DNA from: Tannerella sp.
GTDB taxonomy: Bacteria; Bacteroidota; Bacteroidia; Bacteroidales; Tannerellaceae
Direction of reading: 5' to 3'
Assembly (NCBI GenBank): GCA_031285685.1
Contig: JAITVS010000089.1
Coordinates: 1 to 38,032, forward strand
Length of the DNA stretch: 38,032 bases
The number at the start of each line of letters is the position of its first letter. Positions within the stretch are counted from its first letter, which is position 1. A program made the translations under genes and the position numbers. Positions 15,223-24,891 of this stretch are shown one piece after another. The notes under the pieces are model-generated. The model was not told where the DNA came from. It saw only the letters and a program-made list of their open reading frames with translations, and did no database searches.

Positions 15223-16584
15223 ATGAACGTTTCTCTTAAAAACAACGATGCCGTAAGCGGTATATTGAAAGTCGAAATTGAGAAGAATGATTACGCGGAA
15301 CAATTGGATAAGAATCTGCATAAATTGCGTCAGAAGGTAAATATGCCCGGTTTTCGTAAGGGTATGGTGCCTGTTGGCATTGTGAAAAAGTTTTATGGAA
15401 AACAGGCTTTAGCTGAAGAGGTGAATAAATTAGTGTCTGATAAATTGTTTTCATATATCCGTGAGAATAATATTAAGATTTTAGGAGAACCTATACCTAA
15501 TGAAACGGAACAAAAGACTATCGATTTTGATACGGATGAGAATTTTGAGTTTTGTTTTGATCTTGCTTTAGCACCGGAAATCGATGTTAAACTGACAAAA
15601 AAAGACAAATTGATATCTTATCAGATAAAAGTTGATGATGAGGTGGTTGACAAACAGGTTGATTCGTATACCAAGAACTATGGCTCCTACGATAAAGCGG
15701 ATCAGGTGGAAGAAGAAGACCTTGTAAAGGGTACTATCGTGGAACTGGAGGACGGATCGCCGAAAGCTGCCGGTATCTTTATTGAAGATGCGGTTCTTAT
15801 GCCTTCGTATATGAAAGGCAAAATGGAGCAAAAGAAATTTATTGATGCTAAATTAGGAGATAAGATCGTATTTAACCCGTATAAAGCTTATAAGGGAGCA
15901 GAAGCGGAAATAGCTTCATTCCTGAAGATTGATAAAGATGCGGTAAAAGATATGAAGAGTGATTTTTCTTTTGAAATAAAGGAAATTACCCGTCATAAGA
16001 GCGCGGAGTTTAATCAGGAACTTTTTGATCGTATTTTTGGACAGAATGCAGTAAAAAGCGAAGCGGAATTCCGTGACAAGATAAGAGAGTCTTTAATAGA
16101 GCAATTTGCACCTGAGAGTGAGTATAAATTTATAAAGGATATGCGTGATTTGCTGATTGCTAAAGCTGGTGATATCACTTTTGCTGATGATATTCTGAAG
16201 CGTTGGTTGCTCATTTCTAATGAAAAGACGACAAAAGAGGCTGTTGATAATGATTATCCGAAAGTAATAGAAGATTTGAAATATCATCTGGTAAAGGAAA
16301 AACTTGTTAAAGATAACGATATAAAAGTTGAAAGTGAAGATATTGAAGCATTGGGAAGACGTATAGCCAAATCACAGTTTGCACAATATGGCATGTTGTC
16401 CGTACCGGATGATGTTTTGGATAACTATACGAAAGATCTGTTGAAGAAACAGGAAACTGTTAATAATCTTGTAGATCGCGTGATTGATGAGAAATTATCT
16501 GTTTTTATGAAGGACAAGGTTGCGATCGATGAAAAAGACGTAACAGCCGAAGAATTCGGAAAGATATTAGAAGAACAAAAATGA
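15223..16584 (+). CDS. tig: Trigger factor (ribosome-associated chaperone / peptidyl-prolyl isomerase)
   Basis: The 453-residue product has the three-part trigger factor layout. The ribosome-binding N domain (about 1-115) carries the signature GFRKGMVP at 43-50. A diverged FKBP-like middle domain occupies about 150-250. A helical C-terminal chaperone cradle makes up the remainder. Trigger factor docks at the ribosomal exit tunnel and shields nascent chains. The middle domain lacks many residues of the active isomerase site seen in Proteobacteria, as is usual in Bacteroidota, so isomerase activity is uncertain. clpP follows 23 nt downstream and clpX after that, the classic tig-clpP-clpX arrangement that places folding and proteolysis genes together. 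Confidence 0.95.
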   Translation: MNVSLKNNDAVSGILKVEIEKNDYAEQLDKNLHKLRQKVNMPGFRKGMVPVGIVKKFYGKQALAEEVNKLVSDKLFSYIRENNIKILGEPIPNETEQKTIDFDTDENFEFCFDLALAPEIDVKLTKKDKLISYQIKVDDEVVDKQVDSYTKNYGSYDKADQVEEEDLVKGTIVELEDGSPKAAGIFIEDAVLMPSYMKGKMEQKKFIDAKLGDKIVFNPYKAYKGAEAEIASFLKIDKDAVKDMKSDFSFEIKEITRHKSAEFNQELFDRIFGQNAVKSEAEFRDKIRESLIEQFAPESEYKFIKDMRDLLIAKAGDITFADDILKRWLLISNEKTTKEAVDNDYPKVIEDLKYHLVKEKLVKDNDIKVESEDIEALGRRIAKSQFAQYGMLSVPDDVLDNYTKDLLKKQETVNNLVDRVIDEKLSVFMKDKVAIDEKDVTAEEFGKILEEQK

Positions 16585-16607
16585 TTTTTTAGAAAGGGTA
16601 ATATATT

Positions 16608-17276
16608 ATGAGTGAATTTAAAAAATATGCAACGAAGCATTTGGGGATGAATAGTAATGCATTGGATAGCTATATGAATTTTACAAGTAGCTATATCTCT
16701 CCGACGATTATCGAAGAACGACAGCTAAATGTTGCGCAGATGGATGTGTTTTCACGTCTGATGATGGATCGGATCATTTTTTTGGGAACTCAAATTGATG
16801 ATTATACGGCAAATGTGATACAGGCACAGCTTTTATATCTGGATACAAGTGATCCCGGTAAAGATATATCTATCTATATCAATTCTCCGGGCGGTGTTGT
16901 TTATGCCGGATTGGGTATCTATGATACAATGCAATATATTAACAGTAAAGTGTCTACCATATGTACGGGTATGGCTGCATCTATGGCTTCCGTGATATTG
17001 GTTGCCGGAGCATCGGGAAAACGTTTTGCGCTGGAACACTCGCGTGTGATGATTCACCAGCCGATGGGAGGAATGCAGGGACAGGCCGCGGATATGGAAA
17101 TCACGGTTCGTCAGATAATAAAGTTAAAAGAAGAGTTGTATAATATTATTGCAACGCATTCCGGAAAAACTTATGAAGAGATAGAACGTGACAGTGATCG
17201 TGATTACTGGATGACTGCATTGGAAGCCAAAGAATATGGAATGATAGATGATGTTTTGTCGAAGAAAGGTAAATAA
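16608..17276 (+). CDS. clpP: ATP-dependent Clp protease proteolytic subunit
   Basis: The 222-residue serine peptidase has the complete triad: Ser125 in GMAASMAS, His150 in MIHQP and Asp199 in SDRDYWM. The spacings (25 and 49 residues) are the same as in well-studied ClpP. The INSPGG loop at 91-96 forms the substrate-binding and oxyanion region. ClpP assembles into a two-ring barrel that degrades proteins fed by ClpX. The N-terminal ~30 residues probably include a short propeptide. A weak AAAGGG-like sequence stands about 8 nt before the ATG. clpX starts 2 nt after the stop codon, so the two subunits are very likely co-translated. Confidence 0.97.
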   Translation: MSEFKKYATKHLGMNSNALDSYMNFTSSYISPTIIEERQLNVAQMDVFSRLMMDRIIFLGTQIDDYTANVIQAQLLYLDTSDPGKDISIYINSPGGVVYAGLGIYDTMQYINSKVSTICTGMAASMASVILVAGASGKRFALEHSRVMIHQPMGGMQGQAADMEITVRQIIKLKEELYNIIATHSGKTYEEIERDSDRDYWMTALEAKEYGMIDDVLSKKGK

Positions 17277-17278
17277 TC

Positions 17279-18511
17279 ATGAGCAGAGCTGATGATAAAT
17301 GTTCTTTTTGCGGAAAGGTACGCAAAGATGCAAATTTGCTGATTTCCGGAATATCCGGTGCGATATGCGACAGCTGTGCAGAGCAGGCTTACGATATTGT
17401 GCTGGAGGAAAAACGCCGTAAAAAAGGAAATACTTTTCAGCTGGATGAAAAAGATTTTCCGAAACCCGGTGATATAAAACGTTTTCTTGATGAGTATGTG
17501 ATCGGACAGGATGATGCGAAAAGATATCTCTCTGTAGCCGTGTATAATCATTATAAACGATTGATGCAGAAGGAATCGAAAGATGATGTAGAGATCGAGA
17601 AATCGAATATTATCATGGTAGGAGCTACCGGTACGGGGAAAACCCTGCTTGCCCGTACCATCGCTAAAAAATTGCATGTGCCTTTTTGTATTGTAGATGC
17701 AACCGTATTTACGGAAGCCGGTTATGTAGGGGAAGATATTGAAAGTATCCTGACCCGTTTGTTGCAGGCAGCAGATTATGATGTTGATGCAGCGCAAAGA
17801 GGTATTGTTTTTATTGATGAAATAGATAAAATCGCCCGTAAGAGCGATAATCCATCCATAACCAGAGATGTTAGCGGCGAGGGGGTTCAGCAGGGATTGT
17901 TGAAACTATTGGAAGGTTCAATTGTGAATGTGCCGCCACAGGGTGGACGAAAACATCCGGAACAGCGAATGATTTCTGTTGATACGAAAAATATACTATT
18001 CATTTGCGGAGGAGCTTTTGACGGTATAGAAAAAAAGATTGCACAAAGATTGAATACGCGTGTCGTGGGATATACGGCAAGTCGCGATACATCAGGTATG
18101 GATCTGAATAATATACTGAAGTATATAACGCCGACAGATTTGAAATCATTTGGTTTGATACCTGAAATAATCGGGCGTTTGCCGATTCTGACATATCTTA
18201 ATCCGTTGGATAGGGATGCTCTGAAACGTATTCTTACAGAACCTAAAAATTCCATTATCAAGCAGTATGTGAAATTGTTTGAAATGGATAAGATAAAACT
18301 TACTTTTGATGACGATGTTTATGATTACATTGTAGATAAATCCATAGAGCTTAAGTTGGGAGCGCGTGGGTTGCGTTCGATCGTAGAAGCTATCATGATG
18401 GATGCGATGTATGAAATGCCTTCAGGAACGCAAAAGAAATTACATGTGACATTGCAGTATGCAAAAAGTAATTTTGAAAATGCTGATGTTGATAGATTAC
18501 AAATTGCATAA
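17279..18511 (+). CDS. clpX: ATP-dependent Clp protease ATP-binding subunit ClpX
   Basis: The 410-residue AAA+ unfoldase has an N-terminal zinc-binding domain with Cys8, Cys11, Cys30 and Cys33. The Walker A is GATGTGKT (115-122) and the Walker B is IVFIDE (176-181). The pore loop GYVG is at 148-151. ClpX unfolds tagged substrates and threads them into ClpP. The tripeptide at the position of the IGF loop that docks on ClpP reads VGY (263-265), where related proteins usually have a final Phe. The gene follows clpP by 2 nt and precedes recQ by 19 nt, so tig-clpP-clpX-recQ may be one transcript. Confidence 0.97.
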   Translation: MSRADDKCSFCGKVRKDANLLISGISGAICDSCAEQAYDIVLEEKRRKKGNTFQLDEKDFPKPGDIKRFLDEYVIGQDDAKRYLSVAVYNHYKRLMQKESKDDVEIEKSNIIMVGATGTGKTLLARTIAKKLHVPFCIVDATVFTEAGYVGEDIESILTRLLQAADYDVDAAQRGIVFIDEIDKIARKSDNPSITRDVSGEGVQQGLLKLLEGSIVNVPPQGGRKHPEQRMISVDTKNILFICGGAFDGIEKKIAQRLNTRVVGYTASRDTSGMDLNNILKYITPTDLKSFGLIPEIIGRLPILTYLNPLDRDALKRILTEPKNSIIKQYVKLFEMDKIKLTFDDDVYDYIVDKSIELKLGARGLRSIVEAIMMDAMYEMPSGTQKKLHVTLQYAKSNFENADVDRLQIA

Positions 18512-18530
18512 TTGTTTTTAATTTCTGGAT

Positions 18531-21038
18531 ATGGCAAAAAAGGAGATTTCCGCAAAAACATCAGATATTGCAAAAAAAACAAATATTGTAAATAAAAGAA
18601 GTTCGAAAACGACATTTGGTGCGGAAGCAAACACAGCTGAAAAAGAATGTGCTGCGGAGAGGGACACCTCCGCAGTGATGGTGTCTGTGTCAGATAAAAT
18701 TAATATAAAAGAAACAAATAAGAGCGAAATGTCTAAACAGGTAGAAACCGCAAAAACTAAAAAATCTAAGAATAAGGATACATCTGATAATCCGGGAAAG
18801 AAAGAATCACATACAAAAGCAGGTACAGCTAAACGTTCTGGAAATACAACAAATGTGACTAGGGGCGAAATCTCGGAATCTCTTAAATTGCATTTCGGAT
18901 TTGATAGTTTTAAAGGAAATCAGAAAGAGATAATTGAAAATGTACTGGCGGAAAAAGATACATTTGTATTGATGCCTACGGGAGGTGGGAAATCCTTATG
19001 TTATCAGCTGCCTGCCTTGTTAATGTCGGGTACGGCGTTGGTGATATCACCGTTGATTGCATTAATGAAAAATCAAGTTGATGCTATGCGTAATTTCAGT
19101 GATGAAGACGGTGTTGCGCATTTTATCAATTCGTCATTGAATAAAGCTGCTATTGATGAGGTTAAATCAGATATTTTATCGGGAAAAACAAAGTTATTAT
19201 ATGTTGCGCCGGAATCTTTAACGAAAGAGGAGAATATAGAATTCCTTCGTCAGATAGAAATATCATTTTATGCTGTTGACGAAGCGCATTGTATATCGGA
19301 ATGGGGGCATGACTTCCGTCCGGAATATCGTCGTATTCGTCCTATAATAAATGAGATCGGGGCTCGTCCGATGATTGCTCTGACTGCGACTGCGACGCCG
19401 AAGGTTCAGCATGATATCCAAAAAAACCTGGGTATGATGAACGCTTCCGTGTTTACGTCATCTTTTAACCGTTCTAATTTATATTATGAAGTAAAGGCCA
19501 AGACAAATGATATTGATCGTGATATCATTAAATTTATTAAAGCGAATGAAGGTAAATCCGGTATTATATATTGTCTCAGTCGTAAGGAAGTTGAGAAGTT
19601 TGCGGAGATTTTGCAGGCCAACGGAATAAAAACCCGTCCGTATCATGCAGGAATGGAATCGCAGGTGCGTTCGGCGAATCAGGATGCATTCCTGATGGAG
19701 GAAGTGGATGTTATAGTTGCTACAATAGCGTTCGGCATGGGAATAGATAAACCGGATGTAAGATATGTAATACATTATGATATACCTAAGAGTCTGGAGG
19801 GGTATTATCAGGAAACCGGGCGGGCCGGTCGTGATGGGGGAGAAGGACAGTGCCTTGCTTTTTATTCCAATAAGGATTTGCAGAAACTTGAAAAATTTCT
19901 TCAGGGAAAGCCCATTGTAGAACAGGAAATAGGACGGCAATTATTGTTTGAAACTGCAGCATATGCAGAAACTGCTGTTTGTCGGCGGAAGGTGTTGCTG
20001 CATTATTTTGGAGAACAGTATACGGAAGATAATTGTCATAACTGTGATAATTGCCTTAAGCCCCAAAAATTAATTGAGGCAAAAGAATTATTGCTTACTG
20101 TTCTTGAGACCATAAGTGTTCTCAGAGAAAAATATAAGGCGGATTATGTTGTGAATGTATTGGTGGGTCGTGAAACTTCTGATATACAGTCTTATAAGCA
20201 TAATGAGCTGGAGATTTTCGGCTCGGGAGAAGAGGAAGGTGAAAAATTATGGCAGGCGATTATTCGTCAGGCGCAGATTGCAGGATATATCGAAAAAGAT
20301 ATCGAAAATTATGGCCTGTTGAAAATTTCGACAAAAGGATTGTCTTTTATGAAAAAACCGGTATCATTTATGGTTGTTAAAGATAATGAATTTGAAGAAG
20401 ATGATGATAATGAAGAAGTTCCTGTGCATAGCGGCGCTTCATGTGCGGTAGATCCGGAGTTATTTTCAATCATGAAGGACTTGCGTAAGAAGATGTCAAA
20501 GAAACTGGAAGTTCCTCCTTATGTAATATTTCAGGACCCTTCGCTCGAAGCGATGGCTACCACATATCCTGTGACGATTGATGAGTTGCAGAATATACCT
20601 GGTGTTGGTGCAGGAAAAGCAAAACGTTATGGGAAGGATTTTGTTGATATCATCAAAAAATATGTGGATGAAAATGAAATTATACGTCCTGAAGATTTGC
20701 GTGTAAGAACTGTAGCTAATAAGTCGAAACTTAAAGTTTGGATTGTACAGAGCATCGACCGAAAGGTCGCATTAGATGATATCGCTATAAGTAAAGGATT
20801 GGAATTTGAAGAATTACTCAGCGAAATAGAGACCATTGTTTATTCAGGAACCCGTATAAACATAGATTATTTTATTAATGATGTAATGGATGAAGATCAT
20901 ATAGAAGACATATATCAGTACTTTAAAGAGTCGGAAACAGATTCTCTGGAAGATGCAATCAGGGAATTAGGGAGTGAATATACGGAAGAGGAAATTCGTC
21001 TCATACGTATTAAGTTTTTATCTGAACTGGCTAATTAA
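18531..21038 (+). CDS. recQ: ATP-dependent DNA helicase RecQ with a long basic N-terminal extension
   Basis: The helicase core starts near residue 116. Walker A is MPTGGGKS (148-155) and motif II is DEAH (250-253), followed by the RecQ-specific CISEWGHDFRPEY. Later motifs include the GRAGRDG region. A zinc-binding RQC domain (CRRKVLLHYFGE followed by CHNCDNCL), an HRDC domain with IPGVGAGKAKRYG and a helical tail complete the protein. RecQ unwinds DNA during recombination and fork repair. The first ~110 residues are low-complexity, rich in Lys, Thr, Ser and Glu, and are not part of the usual RecQ fold; most relatives are near 600-730 residues. Internal ATGs (residues 50 and 67) could be the true start, but the extension is open and follows clpX at only 19 nt. 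Confidence 0.95.
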   Translation: MAKKEISAKTSDIAKKTNIVNKRSSKTTFGAEANTAEKECAAERDTSAVMVSVSDKINIKETNKSEMSKQVETAKTKKSKNKDTSDNPGKKESHTKAGTAKRSGNTTNVTRGEISESLKLHFGFDSFKGNQKEIIENVLAEKDTFVLMPTGGGKSLCYQLPALLMSGTALVISPLIALMKNQVDAMRNFSDEDGVAHFINSSLNKAAIDEVKSDILSGKTKLLYVAPESLTKEENIEFLRQIEISFYAVDEAHCISEWGHDFRPEYRRIRPIINEIGARPMIALTATATPKVQHDIQKNLGMMNASVFTSSFNRSNLYYEVKAKTNDIDRDIIKFIKANEGKSGIIYCLSRKEVEKFAEILQANGIKTRPYHAGMESQVRSANQDAFLMEEVDVIVATIAFGMGIDKPDVRYVIHYDIPKSLEGYYQETGRAGRDGGEGQCLAFYSNKDLQKLEKFLQGKPIVEQEIGRQLLFETAAYAETAVCRRKVLLHYFGEQYTEDNCHNCDNCLKPQKLIEAKELLLTVLETISVLREKYKADYVVNVLVGRETSDIQSYKHNELEIFGSGEEEGEKLWQAIIRQAQIAGYIEKDIENYGLLKISTKGLSFMKKPVSFMVVKDNEFEEDDDNEEVPVHSGASCAVDPELFSIMKDLRKKMSKKLEVPPYVIFQDPSLEAMATTYPVTIDELQNIPGVGAGKAKRYGKDFVDIIKKYVDENEIIRPEDLRVRTVANKSKLKVWIVQSIDRKVALDDIAISKGLEFEELLSEIETIVYSGTRINIDYFINDVMDEDHIEDIYQYFKESETDSLEDAIRELGSEYTEEEIRLIRIKFLSELAN

Positions 21039-21070
21039 ATATGAGGATATTAATGTAAATCAAAGGTTTT

Positions 21071-22654
21071 ATGAAAAAAGTTGTTATGTTGTTTGTTTCG
21101 GTAGTAATGATAACTACCATGGAAGCGAAAGAAAAAAAGGATCCGGTTGTAATGATGGTCGCAGGAAAAGAAATTCCGCTTTCAGAATTTATCTTTATTG
21201 CAAAGAAAGACAATACGGTTGATTTGAATGACAAAAAATCTGTAGAAAATTACGTTGAATTGTTTAAGAACTACAAATTAAAGGTTGCAGATGCTGAAAC
21301 ATTAACTATTAATAAAGCGCCAAAATTTGAAAGGGAGCTGGAAGATTACAGCATGCAGTTACAGGAAAGTTTTCTTTCCGACAAAGTGGGTGAAGATTCG
21401 GCGCTTCATGTAGTATATGACCGCACAAAATATATACCCGGATTTCAGCATATATTTTTTCGTTTTCCGGAAGGTCAACTGGTGACAAAAGATACGGTTG
21501 CCCTTTATGCTGATGCTATTGCTGCATATAATAGAATAAGGGGGGGAGAAACATTTGAAGCAGTGGGTGAATCGTTGGCTAAAGACAGTAGCGCCGTGTA
21601 TGCTGTTGTTGACTATATATATCCTCTTCAGATGTTAAAGGTTTTGGAAGACCGGGTTTATTCTATGGAGCCTGGCGATATTTCCGAGCCTGTACGTTCC
21701 ATGTTCGGTTTTCATTTATTTAAATTAGACAGAAAAACACCCAATCCGGGAAAGGTGCGTGTTGCCCATATTCTGACGGCATACCCTTCGAGTGAACCGA
21801 CAGATGAAGAGGTTGAAAATACACGTAGCAAATCGGATAGCATTTATCAAAAAGTTGTTGCAGGAGAAGATTTTGCAGAATTAGCGAAAGAATTTTCGAA
21901 TGATACGATCAGTGTAAAAAGAGGAGGATTGTTGCCTTATATGGGATTGGGAGAAATGGTAAAGCCTTTTGAAGAAACAGCCTTTGCATTTGAGAATATC
22001 GGTGACGTGAGCAAACCTGTACAAACGCGTTTCGGATTCCATATTCTGAAACTGATGGATCGGAAGCCGGAGATTACATTTGAAGAAATGGAGAGTTATT
22101 TGTATGAATCAATGAGGGTTTCGGAGCGTAATTTTGATTTGTATCACGGTTTTGATGAGAAAATGAAAGCCCGTCACGGATATACTTTTTACCCGGAAGC
22201 TTATGAAGAGTTAAAGCGTCTTGCTGATGAATATTTTCCTACAGATACTGCATTTCTTAATCGCGGAATAACCATGGATAAGGTGCTGGTTCGTCTTGAT
22301 ACGGTCGACTTTCAACAGAATGTGTTTGTTGAATATATATACCGGAAACATTTGTCGACAAAAACATATTCCCTTGATTTTATGCAGGAAGTGTACGATC
22401 TTTTTATTCGCGAGATCGTGACGGAAATGGAGAGGCGCACATTGGAGAGAGATTATCCGGAATATAATATGCTGCTGAAAGAATATTATGATGGAATACT
22501 TTTGTTTGAGGTAAGTAATAAGCGTGTATGGGGACATCCGGCAGAAGAACATGATGAATTGGAAACCGAATGGGTTAAAGAATTGAATGAGAAGTATCCG
22601 GTTTCTATTAATTGGAAAGTGATCAAGAATATAAAAAAATATCTTAATTATTAA
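21071..22654 (+). CDS. Periplasmic SurA-like peptidyl-prolyl isomerase with two parvulin domains
   Basis: The 527-residue product begins with a short signal peptide (MKKVVMLFVSVVMITTMEA). A helical SurA-like N-terminal part (about 28-115) is followed by two parvulin-type domains. The first (about 125-222) is diverged and ends MFGFHLFKLD. The second (about 226-335) is well conserved, with VRVAHIL, FAELAKEFSNDTISVKRGGLLP and FGFHILKL. The C-terminal 190 residues have no domain I recognise. By family it isomerises prolyl bonds and chaperones outer-membrane proteins in the periplasm. It is the first of three related genes followed by an OstA-like gene. Its stop codon overlaps the next start by one base (TAATG). 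Confidence 0.88.
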   Translation: MKKVVMLFVSVVMITTMEAKEKKDPVVMMVAGKEIPLSEFIFIAKKDNTVDLNDKKSVENYVELFKNYKLKVADAETLTINKAPKFERELEDYSMQLQESFLSDKVGEDSALHVVYDRTKYIPGFQHIFFRFPEGQLVTKDTVALYADAIAAYNRIRGGETFEAVGESLAKDSSAVYAVVDYIYPLQMLKVLEDRVYSMEPGDISEPVRSMFGFHLFKLDRKTPNPGKVRVAHILTAYPSSEPTDEEVENTRSKSDSIYQKVVAGEDFAELAKEFSNDTISVKRGGLLPYMGLGEMVKPFEETAFAFENIGDVSKPVQTRFGFHILKLMDRKPEITFEEMESYLYESMRVSERNFDLYHGFDEKMKARHGYTFYPEAYEELKRLADEYFPTDTAFLNRGITMDKVLVRLDTVDFQQNVFVEYIYRKHLSTKTYSLDFMQEVYDLFIREIVTEMERRTLERDYPEYNMLLKEYYDGILLFEVSNKRVWGHPAEEHDELETEWVKELNEKYPVSINWKVIKNIKKYLNY

Positions 22655-23508
22655 TGAAGTATAGTCTCCTTATCTTTCTGTGTGTTTTTCTTTTTTCCGC
22701 TTGTGAAAAATCAGGAATTTCACAGTCTCAAGGGGAAGTGTTGGTAAAAGTTAAAGACAGAATCTTGACGCGTGATGAAGTAGAACGACAGATACCTAAG
22801 GGGATATCTTCTGCAGATAGTCTGATACGTGCCGAAAGTCTTGTGAAGAAATGGGTCATTGATATTCTGACGGACGACGTCGCTTATCAGAATGTGGGGG
22901 ATGATAAAGCGGAAATAGATAAGCTGGTTAATGAATACAGGCGGTCTCTGGTTCGTCATCGCTATCAGGAACGGATTGTGAAAGATAAGGTGTCTGCTGA
23001 TATTCGTGAAGCTGATCAGATAGCTTATTATGAAGAGAATAAAGAACAGTTTATTTTAAGTGAAAATCTGATAAAGGGTTTGTTTCTAAAGGTTTCTGTT
23101 GCTGCTCCCGGGTTGGATAATGTAAGAAAATGGTCCGTGTCGGGATCTGAAGAATCTCTGGAGAAAATAGAGAAATACAGTCTTCAGAATGCTATTATTT
23201 ATGATTATTTTTATGATCATTGGGTTACTTTTGACGAAGTGATGGCGAAAGTTCCGTATAGGATTTCCAATCCTGTTCAGTTTTTGAGAGTAAATAATCA
23301 TCTGGAAGTTTCTGATAGTACACATGTGTATTTTTTGAATATATCCGATCGGCTGTTAGTGGGAAATGTGGCTCCGTTTGATTATGTCAGGACGCAAATA
23401 CAAAGTATGTTGGTGAATAAACGAAAAATTGATTATTTGCGGGAGTTCGGGAACAATTTGTATCTTGATGCGGTGAGAAATGGTTCCGTTAAGTTTATTA
23501 CTGAATAA
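22654..23508 (+). CDS. Probable lipoprotein, SurA/parvulin-related without a recognisable catalytic domain
   Basis: The 284-residue product has a lipoprotein signal peptide with lipobox LFSAC (Cys17). After a short linker, the segment GEVLVKVKDRILTRDEVERQIP looks like the start of a SurA-type chaperone domain, followed by charged helices. In the place where a parvulin domain would be expected (about 130-240), the HIL, GGxLG and FGYHII-type motifs are missing. It therefore looks like a chaperone-only relative of its two neighbours. It overlaps the upstream gene by one base and precedes the third by 12 nt, so the three are surely one operon. Anchoring to a membrane while its neighbours are soluble suggests a divided role, which is inference. 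Confidence 0.78.
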   Translation: MKYSLLIFLCVFLFSACEKSGISQSQGEVLVKVKDRILTRDEVERQIPKGISSADSLIRAESLVKKWVIDILTDDVAYQNVGDDKAEIDKLVNEYRRSLVRHRYQERIVKDKVSADIREADQIAYYEENKEQFILSENLIKGLFLKVSVAAPGLDNVRKWSVSGSEESLEKIEKYSLQNAIIYDYFYDHWVTFDEVMAKVPYRISNPVQFLRVNNHLEVSDSTHVYFLNISDRLLVGNVAPFDYVRTQIQSMLVNKRKIDYLREFGNNLYLDAVRNGSVKFITE

Positions 23509-23520
23509 AATAATATAGTG

Positions 23521-24891
23521 ATGATAAAGAAAAAGTTGTTTGTAGGAATTATTTCTGTATTTGCAGCAATGACTGTTGTAGCACAGAAAAATGTTATTGA
23601 TGAGGTTATATGGGTGGTCGGTGATGAGGCTATTCTGCGTTCTGATGTAGAGAATCAACGTCTTTATATGCAAAATGAAGGAGTTCGTTTCGAAGGTGAT
23701 CCGTATTGTTTCATTCCAGAACAACTTGCAGTTCAAAAGCTTTTTCTGAGCCAGGCTAAAGTCGATAGTATATATGCTGATGAGGGGAATGTACTGCGTT
23801 ATGTAGACAGATGGGTGAATATGGCGATTAACCAGGTTGGGTCCAAGGAGAAGTTTGAAGAATATATGGGCGGCAAGAAGTTATCTCAGATCAAAGAAGA
23901 ACGTAAGAAGGTCGTTCGCGAGCAGCAGGTTGTGGAAGAAATGCGGAAGAAGATTATCGGTGATATAAAGCTGACTCCGTCTGATGTGCGGAAGTATTTT
24001 AATCAGATATCAAAAGATAGTCTCCCGATGATACCTTCTACTGTTGAAGTTGAGATTGTAACGATGGAACCCAGAATACCGATAGAGGATATTGACGCGA
24101 TAAAAGCAAGGCTTAGAACTTTCACAGAACAGATAAATAATGGAGAGTATTCTTTTTCGACCCTGGCGCGCCTTTATTCGGAGGATATGGGATCGGCATT
24201 GAATGGGGGAGAGACCGGATTCATGTCGAAAATAGAATTAGCCCCGGAATATGCAAATGTGGCGTTTAGCCTGAATGATCCGAACAGGGTCTCTAATATT
24301 GTTGAAACAGAATATGGATATCACATCATACAGTTGATCGAAAAACGGGGTGATCGCATAAATACCCGCCATATCCTATTGCGTCCTAAGGTTTCGGAAC
24401 AGGAATTAAGTAAGGCAATTGATCGTCTGGATACGTTATATACCGATATTAATGCAGGAAAACTGACTTTTGAAGAGGCGGCAACCTATTTTTCTTCGGA
24501 TAAAGATACACGCAACAATAAAGGGTTGATGGTTAATCAGAATGAGGAGAGCCGAAATTATAGTACCCCTAAGTTTGAGATGGAGGAATTGCCTCAGGGA
24601 ATGGGGGTTGTTGTAGATAAAATGGAAGTGGAAGAGCTCTCCAAGCCCTTCAGGATGAAAAATTCCGCACAAAAGGATGTTGTTGCAATAGTGAAACTTA
24701 AATCACGGGTTAACGCTCACCAGGCGAATGTGTCGGACGATTATCAGGCATTGAAGACGTTGGTGGAAAACAGAAAAAGCGATGAGATCATTAATGATTG
24801 GATTGTAAGTAAGCAAAAGTCGACTTTCATACGAATAGCTGATGGTTGGCGTGAGTGTGATTTCAAGTATCCGGGATGGATTAAAGAATGA
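23521..24891 (+). CDS. SurA-type periplasmic chaperone / peptidyl-prolyl isomerase
   Basis: The product has about 456 residues. It has a signal peptide ending near VVAQ, a SurA N-terminal domain beginning VIDEVIWVVGDEAILRSDV, and two parvulin domains. The first lies at about 175-280, with YSFSTLARLYSEDMGSALNGG and YGYHIIQLIEKR. The second lies at about 283-390, with NTRHILLRP. SurA proteins escort outer-membrane barrel proteins across the periplasm to the Bam complex. ATG at 23521 was preferred; the preceding GTG at 23518 would only add one residue. Its last codons overlap the start of the OstA-like gene (ATGA at 24888-24891). Of the three PPIase-like genes here this is the most canonical SurA. 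Confidence 0.9.
   Translation: MIKKKLFVGIISVFAAMTVVAQKNVIDEVIWVVGDEAILRSDVENQRLYMQNEGVRFEGDPYCFIPEQLAVQKLFLSQAKVDSIYADEGNVLRYVDRWVNMAINQVGSKEKFEEYMGGKKLSQIKEERKKVVREQQVVEEMRKKIIGDIKLTPSDVRKYFNQISKDSLPMIPSTVEVEIVTMEPRIPIEDIDAIKARLRTFTEQINNGEYSFSTLARLYSEDMGSALNGGETGFMSKIELAPEYANVAFSLNDPNRVSNIVETEYGYHIIQLIEKRGDRINTRHILLRPKVSEQELSKAIDRLDTLYTDINAGKLTFEEAATYFSSDKDTRNNKGLMVNQNEESRNYSTPKFEMEELPQGMGVVVDKMEVEELSKPFRMKNSAQKDVVAIVKLKSRVNAHQANVSDDYQALKTLVENRKSDEIINDWIVSKQKSTFIRIADGWRECDFKYPGWIKE

Noticed and set aside
17204..17797. Minus-strand ORF of 197 codons across the clpP-clpX junction
   Set aside because: It is antisense to two certain genes and shows low-quality composition with no recognisable domain.
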